Shown here: positions 58,846-64,000 of the stretch, piece after piece
Numbering within the stretch: position 1 is the first letter of the stretch
Layout of the letters: each line of letters begins with the position of its first letter
DNA from: Sphingobium trunci
GTDB taxonomy: Bacteria > Pseudomonadota > Alphaproteobacteria > Sphingomonadales > Sphingomonadaceae
Direction: 5' to 3'
DNA: 64,000 bases
Assembly: GCF_022664535.1 (NCBI RefSeq)
Contig: NZ_JAKUJY010000004.1
Span: forward strand, 1 to 64,000
Position numbers and translations under genes: made by a program
Notes under the pieces: model-generated
Database searches by the model: none
Told to the model about the DNA's origin: nothing
The model's input: only the letters and a program-made list of their open reading frames with translations

Positions 58846-60012
58846 ATGAGCATTTCGCAGGAAGTCAGGACGCTCGCGGACAAGGTGGAGGTGTTCGTGC
58901 GCGAGGTCATCGTCCCCTATGAGAAGGATCCCCGCCGCGACCATCATGGCGGGCCGCTTGATGAAATGGTGTTCGAGATGCGGGAAAAGGCGCGCGAAGC
59001 GGGCGTCCTCACCCCGCATATCCGTGCCGACGGATCGCACCTGACCCAGCGGGAGACGGCGCATGTCCTGATCCGGTCGGGCCTGTCGCCGCTCGGCCCG
59101 CTCGCCTGCAACACCAGCGCGCCGGACGAGGGCAATATGTATCTGCTCGGCAAGGTCGGTAGCCCCGAACTCAAGGAACGGTTCCTGAAACCGCTGGTGG
59201 AGGGGCGGGGCCGCTCCGCCTTCTTCATGACGGAGCCGGATGGCGGGGCGGGGTCCGACCCGTCGATGATGAAGACCAGCTGCCGCCCCGACGGCAATCA
59301 TTGGGTGATCAGCGGGCGCAAGACCTTCATCACCGGGGCGGACGGGGCCAGCGTCGGCATCGTCATGGCCAAGGCGGATGAGGGAGCCTGCATGTTCCTG
59401 GTCGACCTGCCGCATCCCGCGATCCGCATCGAACATGTGCCCAACACCATCGACAGTTCGGTGCCCGGCGGCCATGCGACGATCACGATCGACAATCTGC
59501 GCCTGCCCGCCGACCAGATGCTGGGTGAGCCGGGCGAGGGTTTCAAATATGCGCAGATCCGCCTCAGCCCCGCGCGCCTTTCACACTGCATGCGCTGGCT
59601 GGGCGGCTGCATCCGCGCCAATGAGATCGCGACCGACTATGCCAACCGGCGCATGGCCTTCGGCAAGACGCTGATCGATCATGAGGGCGTGGGCTTCATG
59701 CTAGCGGACAATCTGATCGACCTGAAGCAGGCGGAGCTGATGACCGACTGGTGCGCGGGCGTGCTCGATACCGGCGTGCTGGGCACGGCGGAAAGCTCCA
59801 TGGCGAAGGTCGCCGTGTCGGAGGCGCTGATGCGGGTGGCGGACCGCTGCGTCCAGGTGATGGGCGGCACCGGCGTCACGGACAAGACCATCGTCGAGCA
59901 GATGTTCCGCGAGATCCGCGCCTTCCGCATCTATGACGGCCCGACCGAGGTGCATAAATGGAGCCTGGCCAAGAAGATCAGGCGCGACTGGAAGGCCGCG
60001 CAGGCGGGTTGA
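58846..60012 (+). CDS. Acyl-CoA dehydrogenase
   Basis: A 388-residue FAD-dependent dehydrogenase. It has a FMTEPDGGAGSDPSMMKTS motif with a one-residue insertion relative to EPxxGSD, ISGRKTFITGADGASVG, and a C-terminal RIYDGPTEVHKWSLAKKIRRD. The last motif resembles the APH(ACAD10/11)-like and long-chain groups in which EGPxEVH replaces EGT. Here the Glu position reads Asp (YDGP), as in several members of that group. The ATG at 58846 follows GAGGATCGAGGA. It ends an operon with an MDR reductase and a flavin reductase. Confidence 0.9.
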   Translation: MSISQEVRTLADKVEVFVREVIVPYEKDPRRDHHGGPLDEMVFEMREKAREAGVLTPHIRADGSHLTQRETAHVLIRSGLSPLGPLACNTSAPDEGNMYLLGKVGSPELKERFLKPLVEGRGRSAFFMTEPDGGAGSDPSMMKTSCRPDGNHWVISGRKTFITGADGASVGIVMAKADEGACMFLVDLPHPAIRIEHVPNTIDSSVPGGHATITIDNLRLPADQMLGEPGEGFKYAQIRLSPARLSHCMRWLGGCIRANEIATDYANRRMAFGKTLIDHEGVGFMLADNLIDLKQAELMTDWCAGVLDTGVLGTAESSMAKVAVSEALMRVADRCVQVMGGTGVTDKTIVEQMFREIRAFRIYDGPTEVHKWSLAKKIRRDWKAAQAG

Positions 60013-60038
60013 AAAGGACCGTCGGACGCCGGTAGCCG

Positions 60039-60590
60039 TCAGCTGTTCCAACTGGCTTCGAAACGCTCCAGGACCCGCAGGACTTCGGGCGGGACGGTAT
60101 AGACCGCCAGCCGCTGCGCGCCGCGATTTTCATGGTCGACGCGATAGCCCTGATAATGGCGTTTCACCAGGCCCGCGCGCACCAGTTCCGACACGGCGCG
60201 GCTGACCGCCGTCTTGCCCGACGCGCATATGCGGTTCGCGATCTCGGTCTCGGCCAGTTTCTCGGCCGCCGCGTCGTCGGTGGGACGCGGCCGTTGCTCC
60301 CTGATCTCGCGCCGCACCTGCTCTCGCAGGCTTTGCCGCCGGTGGTGCCGCTCCGCGCTGGGCATGATCGCGGCGGCCAGCCATTCGCGGATGGGCACAA
60401 GCCGCTCGCCTTCCCTGACATAGGGGCCGGCCACGCCGCTGCCCCTGCCGGCCCGCGCGATCAGGTCCAGCACCATGAAAGTGTAGCGCGGCCGTGCGGA
60501 ATGGCTGGCGATCGCCTGCATCAGGCCGGGGAAGCCGGGCGCGACATGGGCCTCGGCGGGAGGGCGAAGATCCAGTTCCAGGTTCATCAT
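60039..60590 (-). CDS. Winged-helix protein of unknown function
   Basis: A 183-residue basic protein. The last 75 residues look like a winged helix-turn-helix (TEIANRICASGKTAVSRAVSELVRAGLVKRHYQGYRVDHENRG, a helix-turn-helix with wing). The middle (about 80-115) is a charged helix rich in Arg, Glu and Gln. The N-terminal region is not recognised. It is divergent from the second IclR gene, and an exceptionally long inverted repeat (60664-60715) lies 74 bases upstream, suggesting it binds there. An ATG one codon later is equally possible as start. Function is unknown. Confidence 0.7.
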   Translation of the reverse strand: MMNLELDLRPPAEAHVAPGFPGLMQAIASHSARPRYTFMVLDLIARAGRGSGVAGPYVREGERLVPIREWLAAAIMPSAERHHRRQSLREQVRREIREQRPRPTDDAAAEKLAETEIANRICASGKTAVSRAVSELVRAGLVKRHYQGYRVDHENRGAQRLAVYTVPPEVLRVLERFEASWNS

Positions 60591-60663
60591 GCGAACGAAT
60601 CAAGCACAAAGGCGCCCCGATGGGAATCCTCGATCTGCGTTCCGGGGGAATGGCCCGTCCATT

Positions 60664-60715
60664 TGCCACCCGTGTCACTTTACCCGGAACGCCAGGCAAA
60701 GTGACACAAATGGCA
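60664..60715. promoter_or_regulatory. Long inverted repeat upstream of winged-helix gene
   Basis: TGCCA-N3-GTGTCACTTT (60664-60681) and AAAGTGACAC-N3-TGGCA (60698-60715) are exact mirror arms around a 16-base spacer. Fifteen of 18 positions per arm are fixed by the symmetry. The GTGTCACTTT half-site may itself be a dimer site, so two dimers could bind. It is probably the operator of the winged-helix gene. Confidence 0.65.
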
Positions 60716-60757
60716 TGTTGGGAAGGTTCGAAGGAGGCCCTCGACTCTCCAAAGCAG

Positions 60758-60787
60758 TTGTAAAACCCATTTAACTATGCGAATACT
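60758..60787 (+). promoter_or_regulatory. Promoter candidate for second IclR gene
   Basis: TTGTAA at 60758-60763, an 18-base spacer and AATACT at 60782-60787. The -10 abuts the IclR operator at 60788, the same arrangement as at the first IclR gene. Confidence 0.45.
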
Positions 60788-60805
60788 CATTCATGATCGT
60801 GAATG
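60788..60805. promoter_or_regulatory. IclR operator candidate CATTCATGATCGTGAATG, copy 2
   Basis: Contains the same 14-mer TTCATGATCGTGAA (60790-60803) as upstream of the first IclR gene, with the symmetry extended by two bases on each side. It ends 14 bases before the ATG at 60818, identical to copy 1. If translation began at the ATG at 60803, the operator would overlap the start codon. Confidence 0.65.
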
Positions 60806-60817
60806 AACGGGAACCGC

Positions 60818-61591
60818 ATGGGTGATCTACGCGCCGCCGCGCCAGCGCGCGCGCCCGTCAGTTCGGTCGTTCAGGCCATGGCGATTCTGCGGCATCTGGC
60901 TTCGCTTTCGGAAGGTGCGGGCGTGAACGGCATCGCGCGGGCGACGGGCATCAATCCCAGTTCCTGTTTCAACGTCCTGCGCACATTGCTGCTGGGCGGG
61001 ATGGTCACGTTCGATCCCGCGACGAAGCTCTATAGGCTGGGGCCGGGCGTGGTGGACCTGGCCCGGCGCGCGATGGGGGGCGAATCCTTGGTTCGTCTGG
61101 CGCGGGCGCCGATGGCGCGGATCGCCGAGCGCTATGAAGCGACGATCGGTCTCTGGCGTTCCAGCGGGCGTGACCGGCTGACGCTGATCGAACTGGCGGA
61201 AAGCGGCGCTGCCACACGCATCCATTTGATGATCGGGCAGCGGCAGCCCGCGGTGGCCGGGGCCACCGGCCGCGCTGTCCTGGCGGCGCGCGGCGTGGAC
61301 CGGGATGCGGTGGCGCGCGCCTATGGCGAGGTCCGCTGGCGGCAGGCGCCGGGCGAGGACGCCTTCTTCGCGCAGGTCGAACAGGCGCGGCAGCGCGGTT
61401 GGGCGGAGGACCATGGCAATATCAATCATGGGATTTCGACCGTGGCGGCGACAGTCACCGACATAGACGGCGAGGTGCGTTTTGTGCTTTCAGCGTCGAT
61501 ATTCAGCGGACGCGAGGGAGAGGACCTGGCGCCGATGGGCACCGACCTGCGCGCGCTGGCAAGACAGTTGAACGAAGCCATAACGGATTAA
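60818..61591 (+). CDS. IclR-family transcriptional regulator, second copy
   Basis: A 257-residue regulator paralogous to 48395-49198. The winged helix has SVVQAMAILRHLASLSEGAGVNGIARATGINPSSCFNVLRTL. The effector domain carries GAATRIHLMIGQRQPAVAGATGRAVLAARG, matching SASATRIHLVVGQRQPGSAGATGRAMLAAHG in the first copy. The ATG at 60818 is chosen over the one at 60803 because operator spacing and N-terminal length then equal those of the paralog. It is followed 22 bases later, on the same strand, by the second acyl-CoA dehydrogenase pair, so it probably controls that operon and itself. Confidence 0.9.
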   Translation: MGDLRAAAPARAPVSSVVQAMAILRHLASLSEGAGVNGIARATGINPSSCFNVLRTLLLGGMVTFDPATKLYRLGPGVVDLARRAMGGESLVRLARAPMARIAERYEATIGLWRSSGRDRLTLIELAESGAATRIHLMIGQRQPAVAGATGRAVLAARGVDRDAVARAYGEVRWRQAPGEDAFFAQVEQARQRGWAEDHGNINHGISTVAATVTDIDGEVRFVLSASIFSGREGEDLAPMGTDLRALARQLNEAITD

Positions 61592-61613
61592 CAAGGCAGG
61601 AAGGAAAAGAATC

Positions 61614-62594
61614 TTGTCCACGACGGATGGAGAGATGCTGCTGGATGTGGTGGACCGGTTGTTCACCGATCTGACGGAAGATGGCGCGATGCGGCGCGCG
61701 CGCGCGGGCGAATGGCTGGGTGAGGCATGGTCGGCGGTCGAGGAAATGGGCCTGCCGCTGGCGCTCGTGCCGGAGGAGAAGGGTGGCTTCGGCATTGCAG
61801 CGTCCGACGCGCTAGCGATCGTGCGGCTGACCGGGCGCCATGCCTTGCCGCTGCCGCTGGCGGAAACCATGCTGGCCAATCATCTGCTGGCCGAGGCGGG
61901 CCTGCCGCTCGCCCAGGGGCCTGCGAGCATCGCGGTGGCCGCCGGCGCTCCTGTTCCATGGGGTCGCTTCGTTCGCACGCTGGTCCGGGAAACGTCCGGC
62001 GGCGGGGTCGAGCGCGTCGATAGCTGGACCGTCACGCGGGAAGGGCGCAATCTCGCCAACATGCCGCGCGATGCGGTTGCTTTCGCGACGGACGGTTCGG
62101 CCGCAACGCATGGCGGCCTGCCCGTTCTGGCGGCGGGTGCGGCGATCCGCGCGCTCCAGATCGCAGGCGCCATGGAGCGCGTCGTCGAACTGACCGCCAC
62201 CCATGTTTCGGAACGCCAGCAATTCGGCCGTCCGATCTCCAAATTCCAAGTCGTTCAGCACGAAATCGCCAAGCTGGCGTCGGAAGCGGCCGCCGCTTCG
62301 GCCGCAGCCGACATGGCGGCCGAAGGTTTCCTGCGCGGTGCGGCCGGCGGACTTGCCATTGCGGCGGCGCGGGTGCGCTCGGGCGAAGCGGTCGGCATCG
62401 GCACCAGCGTGGCTCAGCAGATGCACGGCGCCATCGGCTTTACCGAAGAACATCGGCTGCATTGGTACACGACATCGCTGTGGAGCTGGCGCGACGAGTT
62501 CGGCACCCACAGCCATTGGGCGCAGAAACTTGGCGCGGCCGCCCTGGCGGCCGGGGGCGCGCAATTCTGGCAATTCGTGACGGAGGCCGCATGA
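61614..62594 (+). CDS. Acyl-CoA dehydrogenase small subunit (lacks middle-domain motif)
   Basis: A 326-residue protein of the acyl-CoA dehydrogenase family. The N-terminal helices include LPLALVPEEKGGFGIAASDALAIV. The C-terminal bundle has SERQQFGRPISKFQVVQHEIAKLASEAAAAS and MHGAIGFTEEHRLHWYTTSLWSWRDEFG. The central SEPxxGSD motif is missing, as in 49254-50141. The start is a TTG at 61614 with AAGGA at 8 bases. Its stop overlaps the start of the full-length partner (62591), so a heteromeric enzyme is likely. Confidence 0.85.
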   Translation: MSTTDGEMLLDVVDRLFTDLTEDGAMRRARAGEWLGEAWSAVEEMGLPLALVPEEKGGFGIAASDALAIVRLTGRHALPLPLAETMLANHLLAEAGLPLAQGPASIAVAAGAPVPWGRFVRTLVRETSGGGVERVDSWTVTREGRNLANMPRDAVAFATDGSAATHGGLPVLAAGAAIRALQIAGAMERVVELTATHVSERQQFGRPISKFQVVQHEIAKLASEAAAASAAADMAAEGFLRGAAGGLAIAAARVRSGEAVGIGTSVAQQMHGAIGFTEEHRLHWYTTSLWSWRDEFGTHSHWAQKLGAAALAAGGAQFWQFVTEAA

Positions 62595-63745
62595 TGGACG
62601 CTATTCATTTCGCTTCGCCGCCCCGGCATGAGGGCGCGGAAACCCTGCGGCAGGAAGTCCGTGCATTCCTCGCCGAACAGCTCAAAGACCGTTCGCCGCT
62701 GCGCAAGTCGGACAGCTGGAACGGCTTCAGCCGGGAATTCAGCCGGGCGATGGGGCAGCGCGGCTGGCTCGGCATGACCTGGCCCAAGCGCTATGGCGGC
62801 CATGAACGCAGCGCCTTCGAACGCTATGTCGTGGTGGAGGAGATATTGGCGGCGGGCGCGCCGGTCGCCGCCCACTGGATCGGCGACCGGCAGAGCGGGC
62901 CGACCATCCTCGCCTATGGCACGGAGGAGCAGAAACAGACGCTGCTGCCCCGGATCGCGGCGGGCGAACTGGTGTTCTGCATCGGCATGAGCGAGCCGGA
63001 CTCGGGCTCGGACCTTGCCGCGACGCGGACCCGCGCCGAACGTGTGGAGGGCGGCTGGAAGGTGACCGGCACGAAGCTGTGGACCACCAACGGCCATAAT
63101 GCCGACTGGATGATCCTGTTCTGCCGGACCTCGGGCAGCACGGCGGACCGGCAGGCGGGAACCAGCCAGTTCCTGGTCGATTTGAAGAACACGCCCGGCG
63201 TCACCATCCGTCCGATCATCGACCTCGCCGGACAGCATCATTTCAACGAGGTGCATTTCGATGGCGCGCTGCTGCCGCCCGACGCCCTGTTGGGGACGGA
63301 AGGGCAGGGGTGGAATCAGGTGATGGGCGAACTGGCGTTCGAACGGTCCGGCCCCGAACGCTTCCTGTCCTCGATCCAGCTGATCGTCGAACTGGTGAAT
63401 GTGCTTTCGGGCCGCGACAGCGATCTGGCACGCGCCGCCGTCGGCCGGCTGGTCGCGCACTTGCTCGTGCTGCGCCGTCTGTCGCGGGGCGTGGCGGCGA
63501 TGCTGGAGGCGGGGGAGAATCCTGCCATCCACGCCGCCATCGTCAAGGATCTGGGCGCGGTGTTCGAACAGTCGGTGCCGGAAATCGCCCGTACGCTGGT
63601 GGATGCCGAACCCGATATCGGGTCCGATCACGCCTTCCAGGCGGTGCTGGCCAATATCATGCTCAACGCGCCCAGCTGGTCGCTGCGCGGCGGCACGCGG
63701 GAAATCCTCCGCGGTATCATCGCACGGGGTATCGGGCTGCGCTGA
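62591..63745 (+). CDS. Acyl-CoA dehydrogenase large subunit
   Basis: A 384-residue full-length acyl-CoA dehydrogenase with IGMSEPDSGSDLAATRTRA, VTGTKLWTTNGHNADWMILFCRT and a C-terminal SWSLRGGTREILRGIIARGIGL in place of the usual EGTxxIQ segment. Two ATGs are adjacent; the one at 62591 overlaps the preceding stop and follows CGGAGG. It forms a pair with 61614-62594. A DUF35 gene follows after 100 bases, implying that thiolase-type genes lie just beyond the window. Confidence 0.92.
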   Translation: MMDAIHFASPPRHEGAETLRQEVRAFLAEQLKDRSPLRKSDSWNGFSREFSRAMGQRGWLGMTWPKRYGGHERSAFERYVVVEEILAAGAPVAAHWIGDRQSGPTILAYGTEEQKQTLLPRIAAGELVFCIGMSEPDSGSDLAATRTRAERVEGGWKVTGTKLWTTNGHNADWMILFCRTSGSTADRQAGTSQFLVDLKNTPGVTIRPIIDLAGQHHFNEVHFDGALLPPDALLGTEGQGWNQVMGELAFERSGPERFLSSIQLIVELVNVLSGRDSDLARAAVGRLVAHLLVLRRLSRGVAAMLEAGENPAIHAAIVKDLGAVFEQSVPEIARTLVDAEPDIGSDHAFQAVLANIMLNAPSWSLRGGTREILRGIIARGIGLR

Positions 63746-63772
63746 AAACTGGCAGTGCGAACAGGCATGAAG

Positions 63773-63800
63773 GGCGGCGGGCGTTGATCGTCCCGCCGCC
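63773..63800. terminator. Perfect 9-bp hairpin within the operon
   Basis: GGCGGCGGG (63773-63781) pairs exactly with CCCGCCGCC (63792-63800) around a 10-base loop, between the dehydrogenase and the DUF35 gene. There is no U tract. It may be an attenuating or mRNA-stabilising structure rather than a full stop. Confidence 0.4.
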
Positions 63801-63845
63801 GGGTCCGTTTCAGGCGGGCCGATAAGAACAAGGAAAGGAATATCG

Positions 63846-64000
63846 ATGCGTCTGCTGCCGGAACTCACCCCTGAAACCACCGCTTTCTGGACCGGCGGCG
63901 AGAGGGGCGAACTGCTGATCACCCATTGCGACGCCTGCGACCATGCGATCCATCCGCCCGAGCTGATCTGCCCCAAATGCCTCAGCCGCTCGGTCACGCC
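63846..64000 (+). CDS. DUF35/OB-fold zinc-ribbon protein, 3'-truncated
   Basis: The frame is open from the ATG at 63846, after AAGGAAAGGAATATCG, to the window end, giving 51 residues. A zinc ribbon is complete: Cys28, Cys31, Cys42 and Cys45 (HCDACDHAIHPPELICPKC). The FWTGGERGELLITHC opening is typical of DUF35 proteins that assist SCP2-type thiolases and aldolases by binding acyl-CoA. The OB fold lies beyond the window. It belongs to the operon of the second acyl-CoA dehydrogenase pair, so a thiolase gene is expected next. Confidence 0.88.
   Translation, partial: MRLLPELTPETTAFWTGGERGELLITHCDACDHAIHPPELICPKCLSRSVT

Noticed and set aside
1-64000. tRNA, rRNA, CRISPR arrays, insertion sequences, integrases or phage genes
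   Set aside because: None recognised on either strand. No regularly spaced repeats, transposase motifs or attachment-site duplications were seen, so recent insertion of the window as an island is not supported.

Overview
The window is GC-rich (roughly two thirds G+C by eye), densely packed and entirely chromosomal in character. No rRNA, tRNA, CRISPR array, insertion sequence or integrase was seen. Gene content suggests an alphaproteobacterium of the Sphingomonadales (Sphingobium/Novosphingobium-like): many short-chain dehydrogenases, acyl-CoA dehydrogenases, class III CoA transferases, SCP2-type thiolases with DUF35 partners, MAPEG proteins, and IclR/TetR/AraC regulators. Taxonomy is inference from gene families.

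Layout. 1-2214: end of a catabolic gene run (hypothetical protein, SDR, epimerase-like protein). 2374-10439: a surface-adhesion block with a four-gene Csu-type chaperone-usher pilus, a PAS-only protein, and a trimeric autotransporter adhesin overlapping an OmpA/BamE-like partner. 10468-17830: TetR, acetyl-CoA acetyltransferase, a lone GH13 alpha-glucosidase, and an SDR-aldehyde dehydrogenase-AraC operon. 17868-24161 (minus): a five-gene operon of molybdopterin oxidoreductase, ferredoxin-fused NADPH reductase, CMD-like protein, aldo/keto reductase and SDR, divergent from a LysR gene. 25388-38785: TetR-P450-MAPEG, then TetR, SDRs, an MDR reductase, enoyl-CoA hydratases, a second MAPEG, an amidohydrolase, an alpha/beta hydrolase and a large dehydratase. 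38933-39739: GntR. 39771-48287 (minus): a seven-gene acyl-CoA operon. 48395-54608: IclR, a paired acyl-CoA dehydrogenase, an MFS transporter and two SDRs. 54759-60012: VOC protein, lipocalin-like protein, hydratase, cupin, MDR reductase, flavin reductase and acyl-CoA dehydrogenase. 60039-64000: winged-helix protein, a second IclR, a second acyl-CoA dehydrogenase pair and a truncated DUF35 protein.

The most striking part is the 39771-48287 operon. Its last two genes resemble (2S)-methylsuccinyl-CoA dehydrogenase (Mcd, ethylmalonyl-CoA pathway) and mesaconyl-CoA C1-C4 CoA transferase (Mct, 3-hydroxypropionate bicycle), and they overlap by 4 bases. The upstream genes supply one complete beta-oxidation turn (dehydrogenase, MaoC hydratase, SDR, thiolase). 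A coherent reading is catabolism of a methyl-branched dicarboxyl-CoA to acetyl-CoA plus methylsuccinyl-CoA and on to mesaconyl-C4-CoA. The same operon encodes an HMG-CoA-synthase-fold/DUF35 protein in which the catalytic Glu, Cys and His all appear to be replaced.

Two paralogous IclR genes 12 kb apart each carry the same 14-bp near-palindrome, TTCATGATCGTGAA, exactly 14 bases before their start codons. This suggests one shared regulon covering the operon and the second dehydrogenase pair. Substrates cannot be fixed from sequence alone.
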